Assembly (NCBI GenBank): GCA_963805525.1
Contig: CAWDUT010000006.1
Span: forward strand, 1,550,001 to 1,614,000
Direction: 5' to 3'
Source: DASQFQ01 sp963805525
GTDB taxonomy: Bacteria; Actinomycetota; Thermoleophilia; Solirubrobacterales; Solirubrobacteraceae
DNA: 64,000 bases
The notes below the pieces were generated by a model. The model was not told where the DNA came from, searched no databases, and saw only the letters and a program-made list of their open reading frames with translations. This document shows, piece by piece, positions 7,704 to 15,826 of the stretch; the stretch's first letter is position 1; every line of letters starts with the position of its first letter. The translations under genes were made by a program, and so were the position numbers.

Positions 7704-9939
7704 CCAGCTCGAAGATGACCTCCGCCGCCGCCGGGCGCGCCAGCGCGTAGCCCTGGGCGCGCTCGCAGCCGAGCTCGCGCAGCGCGTCCGCCTGCTCCTC
7801 CGTCTCGATCCCCTCGGCCACTACGACCATGCCGAGCGCGTGCGCCATGTCGAGGATCGCGCGCACCAGCACGGGGTCGTCGTCGCCGCTCGCGAGCCGG
7901 GCGATGAAGCCGCGGTCGAGCTTGAGCTCGTCGATCGGGAAGCGCTCGAGGTAGCTCAGCGACGAGTAGCCGGTGCCGAAGTCGTCGAGCGCGATCCGCA
8001 CGCCGGTCTCCTTGATCGCCCGCAGCACCGAGACCGGGCGCTGCGTGCGCTCGAGCAGACCGCTCTCGGTGATCTCGAGCACGAGGTCGGCGGGGTCGAG
8101 GCCGGCGTCGGCGAGCGCGCGCGCGACCACGCCGGGGAGGTCGGGCTGCTCGAGCTCGCGCGAGGAGACGTTGACGTGGATCGGCAGCGGCGCGGCCGCG
8201 CCGAGCTCCTCGCGCCACGCGGCCGCCTGGCGGCAGGCCTCGCGCAGCACCCACTCGCCGAGCTGCTGCATCAGCCCGACCTCCTCGGCGACGGGGATGA
8301 AGGCGCCCGGCGGGACGAGCCCGTGGCGGGGCCGCTCCCAGCGCGCGAGCGCCTCGACCGCCACCATCTCGCGGCTCTCGAGCGACCAGATCGGCTGGTA
8401 GTGCAGGCGCAGCTCGTCGCGCAGCAGCCCGCGGCGCAGTGCGCGCTCGGTGCGCAGGCGCTCGACCGCCGCGTCGCGCATCGCGAAGTCGAACAGCTCG
8501 GCATCGGCGCCGCCGGCGGCCTTGGCGCGGTACATGGCGGCGTCGGCGTCGCGCACGAGGTCGACGGCGCGGGTGGCCGGGCCGGACAGCGCCACCCCGA
8601 GGCTGACGGTGGCGTAGAAGTCCTCGTCGCCCTCGAGCGAGAACGGGCGCTCCAGCTCACGCCGCACGCGGTCGGTGAGCAGCATCGCGGTGCGCTCGTC
8701 GGCGACCTGGTCGAACAGGATCACGAACTCGTCGCCGCCGAAGCGCGCGACGGAGTCCGACGCGCGGATCGCCTGCGCCAGCCGCGATCCCATCTGCTGC
8801 AGCAGCCAGTCGCCGCTCTCGTGGCCGAGGCTGTCGTTCACGACCTTGAAGCGGTCGACGTCGATGAAGACGACCGCCAGCCGGCCGCCGGTGCGACGCG
8901 CCCGGGCGAGCGCGTGCTCGAGGCGGTCGCCGAACAGGGTGCGGTTCGGCAGCCCGGTCAGCGGATCGTGCAGCGCCTGGTGGGCGAGCGCGTCGGCGGC
9001 CGCCTTCTGGGCGCTGATGTCCTGGATCTGGGTGATGAAGTGCAGCGGCTCGCCGTCGTCCCGGCGCACGAGCCGCGTCGACATCGACGCCCAGACCGGG
9101 TGCCCGTCGGCGTGCAGGTAGCGCTTCTCGCCCTGCCCGCGGTCGTCGCCGCCGTTGAGCATGCCCTCGAGCAGCGCGCGGCTGTCGCGCAGGTCCTCAG
9201 GCGCGGTGATCTGCGCCCAGGTCATGCCCTCCAGCTCCTCGCGGGTGCGCCCGAGCATGTGGCAGAAGGCGGGGTTGACGCGCGAGAGGCGGCCGTCGGG
9301 GTTGGAGAGGCACATGCCGATCACGGCGTCGTCGAAGCTCGAGCGGAAGCGCTCCTCGCTCTCGCGCGCGGCCTCGAGCGCCTCCGCCTGGCTCTCGCGC
9401 ACGCGCTCGTTGAGCCGCCACGACACGATCGAGGCCAGCCCGGCGGCGGCGACGAATCCGGCGTGGATGCCGGCCCACTTCCACGGATGCGCGATGTGGT
9501 CCTCGTCGCGGAACACCAGGTGGCCGCTGCCGACCGAGCTGCCGATGCCGTGGTGCAGGACGACGTAGAACGTCGCCAGCAGGAACGGGATCCAGTCCTC
9601 GTAGAGCGTCAGCACGACGATCATCACGAAGAAGTGGAAGTGCGCTTCGACGTAGCCGCCGGAGATGTGGACGACGAGCGCCGAGGCGGTCAGCAGGCCG
9701 GTGGCGACGATCGCCGAGCGGAGCTTGCGCCCGTCGGCGAAGCGTTCGACGATCGCGGCGGCCGCGACCGGCGCGGCGTCGAGCGCCGAGTGCCAGACCG
9801 GGAAGCCCTCGAGCAGACTGAACGCGAACAGCCCGGCGACGTGGAACCAGAGCAGGCTGACCATCCACCGGTGCCGCTGCTCCCAGCTCTCGTCGGGAAG
9901 GGTCTGGCCCTTGGGCAGGAGGTCGCGCAGACGGCGCAT
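7660..9939 (-). CDS. Membrane PAS-GGDEF-EAL protein (cyclic di-GMP turnover)
   Basis: The 759-residue product starts with several membrane segments (about residues 25-175), including the conserved HISGGYVEAHFHFF...LYEDW sensor-like region. A PAS domain (about 190-312) is followed by a GGDEF domain with an intact GGDEF signature at 401-405 and an EAL domain with the EAL residues at 529-531 and later catalytic segments (DDFGTGYSSLSYL, LKLDRGF, AEGIET). Both diguanylate cyclase and phosphodiesterase activities are therefore possible. It probably adjusts cyclic di-GMP in response to a membrane or PAS signal. It is a single gene transcribed leftward, with a G-rich Shine-Dalgarno stretch before the ATG. 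Confidence 0.9.
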   Translation of the reverse strand: MRRLRDLLPKGQTLPDESWEQRHRWMVSLLWFHVAGLFAFSLLEGFPVWHSALDAAPVAAAAIVERFADGRKLRSAIVATGLLTASALVVHISGGYVEAHFHFFVMIVVLTLYEDWIPFLLATFYVVLHHGIGSSVGSGHLVFRDEDHIAHPWKWAGIHAGFVAAAGLASIVSWRLNERVRESQAEALEAARESEERFRSSFDDAVIGMCLSNPDGRLSRVNPAFCHMLGRTREELEGMTWAQITAPEDLRDSRALLEGMLNGGDDRGQGEKRYLHADGHPVWASMSTRLVRRDDGEPLHFITQIQDISAQKAAADALAHQALHDPLTGLPNRTLFGDRLEHALARARRTGGRLAVVFIDVDRFKVVNDSLGHESGDWLLQQMGSRLAQAIRASDSVARFGGDEFVILFDQVADERTAMLLTDRVRRELERPFSLEGDEDFYATVSLGVALSGPATRAVDLVRDADAAMYRAKAAGGADAELFDFAMRDAAVERLRTERALRRGLLRDELRLHYQPIWSLESREMVAVEALARWERPRHGLVPPGAFIPVAEEVGLMQQLGEWVLREACRQAAAWREELGAAAPLPIHVNVSSRELEQPDLPGVVARALADAGLDPADLVLEITESGLLERTQRPVSVLRAIKETGVRIALDDFGTGYSSLSYLERFPIDELKLDRGFIARLASGDDDPVLVRAILDMAHALGMVVVAEGIETEEQADALRELGCERAQGYALARPAAAEVIFELVSPARAVPSSAPHR

Positions 9940-9960
9940 GACCCCCCATCGGCAGATGTT

Positions 9961-10284
9961 CTACTGGAGTTGACTCTCTGTCAGCCCGCGCGAGCCTGAC
10001 CCGGTGAGGGTCATCGGGTAGTACAGGACCGGCACCTGGTACCAGCCCGAGTAGTCCGCCCGGAACGCCTGGAACTCGGGCCCGTTCCAGTACAGCGTGT
10101 ACTGCAGCGAGTCCTCGAAGGTGGCGATCTGCTGGAACTTGTAGAGGTCGTCCTTCCAGCGGTAGACCGCCCAGTCGCTGGCGCCGTAGCGCAGCGCGAC
10201 GGGCCCGATCTCGTTCAGCGCGGCCTCGAAGCCGTCGGCGCGGAACCCCGTCGCGTACCAGGGGACGTTGAAGACGACGGACAC
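9961..10284 (-). CDS. Conserved small protein next to ccr, function unknown
   Basis: The 107-residue product is rich in aromatic residues (WYATGF, YRWKDDLYKFQQI, YWNGPEF, YYPMTL) and has no signal peptide or membrane helix. Its GTG start shares one base with the TAG stop of ccr, so it is co-translated with that gene. The pattern of short strands rich in Tyr and Trp suggests a small alpha/beta sandwich, perhaps ferredoxin-like, but I do not recognise the family. The coupling to crotonyl-CoA carboxylase/reductase suggests a role with that enzyme or pathway; this is inference. Confidence 0.7.
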   Translation of the reverse strand: MSVVFNVPWYATGFRADGFEAALNEIGPVALRYGASDWAVYRWKDDLYKFQQIATFEDSLQYTLYWNGPEFQAFRADYSGWYQVPVLYYPMTLTGSGSRGLTESQLQ

Positions 10285-11531
10285 TAGGCACCCACCTCCG
10301 CTCGGATCGCGCCGGGGCCTTCGGCGGTCTTGCCCTGGCCCTCGGCGTCTGCCCCGACAAGGATGGCGATCTTGCCGAGGTGCTTGTTGTCACGCAGCAG
10401 CTGATGCGCCTCCGCGACGCCGTCGAACGGCAGCGTCCGCCACAGCACAGGGCGGATCTTGCCCTGCTCGATCAGCGCGTTGGCCTGGTTGCACTCCCAC
10501 GCGTTGGCGAAGTGCGAGCCGATGATCTGCTTCTGGCGCATCCACAGGTAGCGGACGTCGAAGTCGAGCTGGTAGCCGGACGTGGCGCCGCAGATGACGA
10601 CCTTGCCGAACGGCTTCACGGCCAGGACGGAGGTCGGGAACGTGGCCTGGCCGACGTGCTCGAAGACGATGTCGGGCTGGCCGCCGAGCAGCTCGGCGAC
10701 GTGCTTGCAGAAGCGGCGCGACTCCTTGAAGCGCGCCTTCTCCTCCTCCGGCGTCTCGCCGCCGCGGCGCATCATGCCGCTGAACTCGTTGCGGTCGACG
10801 TAGGCGGCCGCGCCGAGCTTGACGCACAGCTCGCCCTTCTCGGCCGAGGAGACGACGCCGACCGCGTCGGCGCCGGCCAGCTTGGCGAGCTGGATGGCGA
10901 ACACGCCAAGGCCGCCGGCCGCGCCCCACACCAGCACCTTGTGGCCGGGCTGCAGGGCGACCTGGTCCATCAGCATCCGGTAGGCGGTGAAGTAGGTGAG
11001 GCCGTAGGAGGCGGCCTCCTCCCAGGTGAGGTGCTGGGGCTTGGGGAGGAGCTGCTGGGCCTGGACCTTGCAGAACTGGGCGAACGAGCCCCAGGTCGTC
11101 TCGTAGCCCCAGATCTTCTGGCTCGGCGCGGCGAGCGGGTCGAGGCCGTGGACCTCGGGATCCTCGTAAGACGCCTGGTTGCAGTGGATGACGACCTCAT
11201 CGCCGGGCTGCCAGCGGGTGACGCCGTCGCCGACCTTCCAGACGATGCCGGAGGCGTCGGAGCCGCCGATGTGGTGGTCCTCGGCGTGGGAGCGGAAGAC
11301 GGAGACGGGCTGGCCCAGCGCGGCCCACACGTTGTTGAAGTTGACGCCGGCGGCCATCACGCGGACGGTGACCTCGAAGGCGCCGGGCTCCGGCACCTCG
11401 ATCTCCTCGAGCTGGAACGCGTCGAGCGGCTCGCCCTGACGTTCCTCGCGGATGACCCATGCGGCCATGGTGGGCGGGAGCGCTCCTGGCTCCACGCCCA
11501 GCTGCGCCACATTCTTCGTATCGATCGCCAC
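10284..11531 (-). CDS. ccr: Crotonyl-CoA carboxylase/reductase
   Basis: The 415-residue protein is a medium-chain dehydrogenase/reductase. It has the NADPH-binding segment LVWGAAGGLGVFAIQLA and features of the carboxylating enoyl-thioester reductases: IWGYETTWGSFAQF, FEHVGQATFP and RYLWMRQKQIIGSHFANAWE, including the His and Asn/Glu positions used to hold CO2. These blocks match the alphaproteobacterial Ccr form. The enzyme reductively carboxylates crotonyl-CoA to ethylmalonyl-CoA, the substrate line of the mutase encoded at 4560-6548. The GTG start is preceded by an AGGAGA ribosome-binding site, and a TATCCT box lies upstream. A plain acrylyl-CoA or quinone reductase is less likely given these blocks. 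Confidence 0.85.
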   Translation of the reverse strand: MAIDTKNVAQLGVEPGALPPTMAAWVIREERQGEPLDAFQLEEIEVPEPGAFEVTVRVMAAGVNFNNVWAALGQPVSVFRSHAEDHHIGGSDASGIVWKVGDGVTRWQPGDEVVIHCNQASYEDPEVHGLDPLAAPSQKIWGYETTWGSFAQFCKVQAQQLLPKPQHLTWEEAASYGLTYFTAYRMLMDQVALQPGHKVLVWGAAGGLGVFAIQLAKLAGADAVGVVSSAEKGELCVKLGAAAYVDRNEFSGMMRRGGETPEEEKARFKESRRFCKHVAELLGGQPDIVFEHVGQATFPTSVLAVKPFGKVVICGATSGYQLDFDVRYLWMRQKQIIGSHFANAWECNQANALIEQGKIRPVLWRTLPFDGVAEAHQLLRDNKHLGKIAILVGADAEGQGKTAEGPGAIRAEVGA

Positions 11532-11573
11532 GTTCTCGTTGTCTCCTGAATCGGGGGCGCCGAGGATAAGGCG

Positions 11574-12527
11574 TCAGAACCAGTCTTTGCGCTTCACCCA
11601 GAACAGCGTGCCGACGATCACGGTGGGGATCACGAGGGAGCTCACGCCGTACAGGTAGAAGTCGTGCCGCGTGTCGATGTTCCTCACCAGCCAGCCGAAG
11701 TTCTGGCCGAAGAAGCCGGTCACCAGCGTCCAGATGAGGAAGAACGTGCCGCCGATCGTCAGCCGGGTGGCGACCGCGTTGAGGCGGTTCGCGTTGGCGT
11801 TGAAGTAGGTCGCCGTGAGCGCGGTGAGGTCCTCCTGCTGGCGGTGCAGCTCGCTCGCGATTTGGATGAGGTGGTCGCCGACGTCGCGCAGGTACTCGCG
11901 CGTGCCGTGGGCGAGGCCGGGGAGGTCCAGGATCGCCTCCGAGCCGGTGGTGAAGCGGTCGCGCTGGGGCACGACGCGGCGTGACACGTCGTGCACGCGC
12001 TGCTTGAGACGGTAGATCTCGGCGAGCTGCTCGCGGCTCGGGCGCGAGAGCAGGATGTGGCTCTCGAGCGCGTCGATGCGCTCCTCCAGCGCGTCGATGA
12101 TCGGGTAGAAGGCGTCGGTCAGGACGTCGAAGACCTTGTAGACGATGTACTCCTCGGCCTTGCTGTCGGTCTCGTCGAGCTCGTGGTGCAGGCTGTCGAG
12201 CTGGATGCATTCGGCGCGCCGGACGGTGACGACGAAGTGGCCGGAGATGTAGATGTGCACCTCGACGGGCTCGAACAGCCCCTCGCCCGTGTTGCGCCCC
12301 TTGCGGACCGTGTAGAAGACGAACAGGACGTGATCGCCGTAGGAGTCGAGCTTCGGCCGCTGGTTGAACTCGATCGTGTCCTCGATCGCGACCGGGTGCA
12401 GGCCGAGCAGCTCGCCGAGCATCTTGATCTCGTCCGCGCTCGGACTGGTGACGTCGAGCCAGAAGAACTCGTCGCGCTCCCGCAGCTCGGCGATGCGGTC
12501 GCGATCGACACGCTCCAGAACCTCCAT
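11574..12527 (-). CDS. corA: CorA-family divalent metal transporter, GQN variant
   Basis: The 317-residue product has the CorA layout: an N-terminal cytosolic alpha/beta domain, long stalk helices (about 140-250) and two C-terminal membrane helices. The signature at the end of the first helix reads FFGQNFGW, so the usual Gly-Met-Asn selectivity motif is Gly-Gln-Asn. The short periplasmic loop (NIDTRHDFYLYG) and the basic tail (KRKDWF) fit the family. CorA pentamers import Mg2+ or export other divalent ions; the Gln may change selectivity. The ATG at 12527 starts the family N terminus and is divergent from the M48 peptidase gene with 39 bases between. Confidence 0.85.
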   Translation of the reverse strand: MEVLERVDRDRIAELRERDEFFWLDVTSPSADEIKMLGELLGLHPVAIEDTIEFNQRPKLDSYGDHVLFVFYTVRKGRNTGEGLFEPVEVHIYISGHFVVTVRRAECIQLDSLHHELDETDSKAEEYIVYKVFDVLTDAFYPIIDALEERIDALESHILLSRPSREQLAEIYRLKQRVHDVSRRVVPQRDRFTTGSEAILDLPGLAHGTREYLRDVGDHLIQIASELHRQQEDLTALTATYFNANANRLNAVATRLTIGGTFFLIWTLVTGFFGQNFGWLVRNIDTRHDFYLYGVSSLVIPTVIVGTLFWVKRKDWF

Positions 12528-12566
12528 CGGCCCCGAGCCTACTCGCGGGGCGATAGCGTCCAGGGT

Positions 12567-13556
12567 GTGACGCTCCCAGTCAGCGCCTACAAGCTGGAAG
12601 GCATCTCGCCGCGTGCCTACCAGCATCCGGCGGACCGCGCGGCGACGGCGGCGCTGGGGCAGGTTCCCTACCTCGACCAGGTCGTCCGCAAGCTGATCGA
12701 GCTCGGCTACGAGAGGGCGCTGCGGGCGGTCTCGCTCGGCTCGTCGGTGCGGCTCGGGCAGGAGCAGCTCCCGCACATCTGGGTGCTGCACCGCCAAGTC
12801 GTCAACTCGCTCGACCTCGCCGCGGTGCCGGACCTGTACCTGACGCAGTTCCCGATGGCGAACGCGATGACGATCGGCGTGGGCAAGCCGATCGTGGTGC
12901 TGAACTCGGAGCTGGTCACGCTGCTCGACGCCGACGGGCAGCGAGCGGTGCTCGCCCACGAGGCGGCGCACGTGCACTCCGACCACGTGCTCTACCAGAC
13001 CGCGCTGCTGATCCTGCTGCGGCTGTCGGCGAACCTGCCGATCCTGGCCGGCCTGCCGCTGATCCCGATCCGCTACGCGCTGCTCGAGTGGTTCCGCGCC
13101 GCGGAGCTGTCCTGCGACCGCGCCGCGGCGCTGCTGACGCGCGACCCCCAGGCGGTGTGCCGGACGCTGATGGTGCTCGCGGGGGGCGCGGCGGCCGAGC
13201 AGCTCAACCTCGACGCGTTCATCAAGCAGGGCATGGACTACTCGGAGTCGGGCACCGGGGTCGAGCGGCTCTCGCGCCTCTTCCAGGACCTCCAGGTCAC
13301 CCACCCGCTGCCGGTCAAGCGCGTGCGCGAGCTGCTCGACTGGGTGCGCGAGGGCGACTACGACCGGATCGTCGGCGGCGACTACATGAAGCGCGGCGAG
13401 GAGCCGCCGCTGCGCGAGGAGGGCGAAGGCGCGGCCGCCCACTACGGCGACCGGGTCAAGGGCGCGTTCGAGAAGGCCGGGACGTCGGTCTCGGAGGCTG
13501 GTGAGCAGCTCTCGGGGTGGCTGGACCGGTTGAAGAAGGACCCCGGATCCTCGTAG
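12567..13556 (+). CDS. M48-family zinc metallopeptidase
   Basis: The 329-residue product contains the zinc site HEAAH within VLAHEAAHVHSDH, followed by a hydrophobic stretch (LLILLRLSANLPILAGLPLIPI) and the third-ligand helix AELSCDRAAALL. This is the HtpX/Ste24-like M48 layout, though with only one or two short hydrophobic segments. The C-terminal part is charged and resembles a coiled linker. The GTG at 12567 follows a TAGCGT box (12554-12559) by seven bases, so the transcript is probably leaderless. It probably takes part in membrane-protein quality control; the substrate is unknown. Confidence 0.8.
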   Translation: MTLPVSAYKLEGISPRAYQHPADRAATAALGQVPYLDQVVRKLIELGYERALRAVSLGSSVRLGQEQLPHIWVLHRQVVNSLDLAAVPDLYLTQFPMANAMTIGVGKPIVVLNSELVTLLDADGQRAVLAHEAAHVHSDHVLYQTALLILLRLSANLPILAGLPLIPIRYALLEWFRAAELSCDRAAALLTRDPQAVCRTLMVLAGGAAAEQLNLDAFIKQGMDYSESGTGVERLSRLFQDLQVTHPLPVKRVRELLDWVREGDYDRIVGGDYMKRGEEPPLREEGEGAAAHYGDRVKGAFEKAGTSVSEAGEQLSGWLDRLKKDPGSS

Positions 13557-13618
13557 CGCCGGGGCGGCGCGGGTTGAACGGCTGCATTGAGGGGTTGATC
13601 GGGGTGGGTGGCGAGCCC

Positions 13619-13740
13619 ACGCGTTTCTGCGGTCTGGAGCGGCTTTCTCGCGTCGAGAGTGCAGAAACTCGTGCTGGAGACGAGTTTCTGCGACCGCAAC
13701 GAGTTTTCAGGCGTCGAGACCGCAGAAACTCGTGCTTTCT
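13619..13740. repeat. Palindromic repeat cluster, GCAGAAACTCGT core
   Basis: The unit GCAGAAACTCGT occurs at 13661-13672 and 13722-13733, and its exact reverse complement at 13680-13691. The first and second form a perfect 12-bp stem with a 7-base loop (13661-13691). A partial inverted copy (ACGAGTTTTC) lies near 13700, and 13619-13634 is an inverted match to 13718-13732, so the whole cluster can fold. It sits in the gap between the M48 and trypsin-like peptidase genes, both on the plus strand. It may be a REP-like dispersed element or a terminator for the M48 gene. Confidence 0.7.
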
Positions 13741-13805
13741 GCCACCCCCACCCGGACCCACCTCCTCAATGCCGCAGTTGACTTTCGCCGGACCATGCGA
13801 GTCGC

Positions 13806-13811
13806 TAGCAT
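13806..13811 (+). promoter_or_regulatory. Predicted -10 box (TAGCAT) of the HtrA-like gene
   Basis: TAGCAT lies seven bases before the GTG at 13819 with no Shine-Dalgarno sequence between, the arrangement of a leaderless promoter. A TTGACT hexamer at 13778-13783 is upstream, but its 22-base spacing is longer than ideal, so it may not be the -35 box. Confidence 0.45.
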
Positions 13812-13818
13812 TCTGCAA

Positions 13819-14784
13819 GTGACTCTCGCTCACGAGCCTGCCGCGCCCGGTTCGCTGCCCAGCGACTCCGAAGCGCTGGACGCCTACTCGCGGGTCGTCA
13901 CGCACGTCGCCGGGCAGCTCGCGCCCTCCGTCGCCAACCTGCGCGTCAACCGCCGCGGCGGTGGCTCCGGCGTGGTGATCACGCCCGACGGCTTCATGCT
14001 CACGTCCGCCCACGTGGTCGAGAGCCGGCGTGGGAGGCCGCGCATCCGCGTCGCGTTCACCGACGGGCGCGAGGTCGAGGCGCGCGTGGTTGGCGCCGAC
14101 CCGCTCTCGGACCTCGCGGTCCTGCGCGCCGACGGTGAGGCGCACACGCCCGCCGAGCTCGGCGACGCCGCGGCGCTGCGCGTCGGCCAGCTCGTGGTCG
14201 CGATCGGGAACCCGCACGGCTTCGCCGGCTCGGTGACCGCCGGCGTGGTCTCCGCGCTGGGCCGCTCGCTGCCGACCCGCTCGGGCGACACGACCCGGAT
14301 CGTCGACGACGTCATCCAGACCGACGCCGCGCTCAACCCCGGCAACTCCGGCGGCGCGCTGGTGGACGGTCGTGGCCGCGTGGTCGGCGTCAACACCGCG
14401 GTCGCCGGTGTCGGCCTCGGGCTGGCGATCCCGATCAACGCGACCACCCGCGCGGTGATCTCGGCACTGATGCGGGACGGCCGCGTGCGCCGGGCGTGGA
14501 TCGGCATCGCCGGCGGCACCCGGCCGCTGCCGCCGCGGGTCGCCGCCTCCGTCGGCCGCGACCGCGGGGTGGAGGTCGTCGAGGTCGCGCCCGCCTCGCC
14601 CGCCGCCGCCGCGGGCCTGCGCGCCGAGGACCTCGTGGTCGCGATCGACGACATCCCCGTCCGCGGGGTCGACGACATGCACCGGCTCCTCACCGCCGAC
14701 CACATCGGCCGGCGCACCGCGCTGACCGTGATGCGCGAGGGGCGAGAGAGCCTCCTCGAGATCACGCCGCGCGAGCTGGTCTAG
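13819..14784 (+). CDS. HtrA/DegP-like serine protease with PDZ domain
   Basis: The 321-residue product is an S1C trypsin-fold protease with the triad segments TSAHVV (His), SDLAVL (Asp) and GNSGGAL (Ser), followed by one PDZ domain (about residues 225-318, GLRAEDLVVAIDDIPV). No signal peptide or membrane anchor is visible, unlike most DegP/HtrA proteins, so the mature protein may stay in the cytoplasm. The GTG at 13819 is chosen from the -10 box spacing; an in-frame ATG at 13795 would add eight residues. Its 3' end overlaps the convergent lipoprotein-operon gene by four bases. Confidence 0.8.
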   Translation: MTLAHEPAAPGSLPSDSEALDAYSRVVTHVAGQLAPSVANLRVNRRGGGSGVVITPDGFMLTSAHVVESRRGRPRIRVAFTDGREVEARVVGADPLSDLAVLRADGEAHTPAELGDAAALRVGQLVVAIGNPHGFAGSVTAGVVSALGRSLPTRSGDTTRIVDDVIQTDAALNPGNSGGALVDGRGRVVGVNTAVAGVGLGLAIPINATTRAVISALMRDGRVRRAWIGIAGGTRPLPPRVAASVGRDRGVEVVEVAPASPAAAAGLRAEDLVVAIDDIPVRGVDDMHRLLTADHIGRRTALTVMREGRESLLEITPRELV

Positions 14785-15332
14785 TTCGGATCCACCGGCG
14801 GCGCCGGCGCGGCGGGCGCCTGGGCCTCCGGCGGGGGCACGAAGGTCTCGCGCTTGACGACCTTCATGCGGCGCGTGGCCTTGTCCCAGCCCAGCGTCGA
14901 CTCGGTGACGTGCGACGGGCAGCACAGCTCGTCGCCCGGCTCGTAGCGCGCGGTCTGGTAGGTCACGACGCCCTTGCGCACGCGGGTCGACGCCCGCATC
15001 AGCTTCTGCGAGCGGAAGATCGCCTTGAGCTTGCCGCCCTTCTTGTTGGCGGTCGAGAAGACGTAGACCGCGACCGCGCCGTCGGCGCCGCCGCTGTTGA
15101 CGCGCACGATCGCGTCGTCGCGCTTGTCGCCGGTGACGTCCTTGAAGGCGACGCTCCGGTCGACGAAGCCGCCGCCGCTCTGCAGCAGCTCCTTGATCGC
15201 CTTGTTCGTCTTCTTGTCCGCCAGCAGACGCTGCTCGAAGAACTGCTGCGTCTGGTCCTTCGCCACCGCGATCGCCGGCGCGAGGAGCGCAGCCGCCACC
15301 AAGGCGGCGAGGATGAAGCGCGCGCGGGTCAC
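14781..15332 (-). CDS. Secreted protein, function unknown
   Basis: The 183-residue product has a signal peptide (VTRARFILAALVAAALLAPAIAVA). The mature part includes the segment FKDVTGDKRDDAIVRVNSGG, which resembles an FG-GAP/VCBS-like calcium-binding repeat (DxTGDxxDD), and a later GDELCCPSHVTE with a Cys pair. The C terminus is a Pro/Ala-rich tail. The GTG start overlaps the stop of the upstream lipoprotein gene by four bases. LppP/LprE-like lipoproteins have a similar GDELCCPS block, so a cell-envelope role is likely. I cannot assign a reaction. Confidence 0.65.
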   Translation of the reverse strand: MTRARFILAALVAAALLAPAIAVAKDQTQQFFEQRLLADKKTNKAIKELLQSGGGFVDRSVAFKDVTGDKRDDAIVRVNSGGADGAVAVYVFSTANKKGGKLKAIFRSQKLMRASTRVRKGVVTYQTARYEPGDELCCPSHVTESTLGWDKATRRMKVVKRETFVPPPEAQAPAAPAPPVDPN

Positions 15333-15769
15333 GGCTGGAGCAGGTCGTTCTGGGCCGAGTCGCGCTTCCTGCCGACCAGCACGGCCGCCGGGCGGACGCC
15401 GCCGTCCTTGGTGCCGAGCTTCCAGTTGCCCTGCCGGACGACGACCTTCAGCGACGCCGTCCCGCGCGGGTTGATCGGCGTGGTCGAGAACGTGCGCCCG
15501 GGCTGGGAGCCGCCGAGCTCGTCGGTCTCGAACGTCACCTCCTGCGCGCGTGAGGACTGGTTGCTGACGATCAGCACGATCGGGCCGGCGCCGAAGCGCT
15601 GCGGCGAGACGCTGACCTTCGAGTTGGTGATCGCCGCGGTCACGTTGATCGGGGCCGGGGGCCGGGGGTTGTTGGCGTAGTCGCCGCCGCCGCCGCAGCC
15701 CGCCACCAGCGCAAGGGTCGTGGCGATCCCTCCATAGACCTTCCTCCCCCTCAACACGCAAATGAACAT
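15329..15769 (-). CDS. Lipoprotein, function unknown
   Basis: The 146-residue product has a lipoprotein signal ending in LVAGC, where the Cys should be lipidated, followed by a Gly-rich linker. The mature domain looks like one beta-sandwich (ITNSKVSVSPQRFGAGPIVL, VSNQSSRAQEVTFETD, GNWKLG), similar to cupredoxin-like or Ig-like lipoproteins, but without copper ligands. The start at the ATG 15769 is not certain; GTG 15757 and TTG 15754 are also in frame, and a GGGGGAGG stretch lies just inside. It forms an operon with the downstream secreted protein through a four-base overlap. Confidence 0.65.
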   Translation of the reverse strand: MFICVLRGRKVYGGIATTLALVAGCGGGGDYANNPRPPAPINVTAAITNSKVSVSPQRFGAGPIVLIVSNQSSRAQEVTFETDELGGSQPGRTFSTTPINPRGTASLKVVVRQGNWKLGTKDGGVRPAAVLVGRKRDSAQNDLLQP

Positions 15770-15826
15770 ACCCGTACGCACAAGACCATGCACCGCGTCC
15801 GACCCGGGGCGTAGGAAGAGGGGTTC

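Noticed and set aside
13778..13811. TTGACT and TAGCAT as a standard -35/-10 pair
   Set aside because: The spacing is 22 bases, too long for a normal promoter; only the -10 box is retained as a feature.
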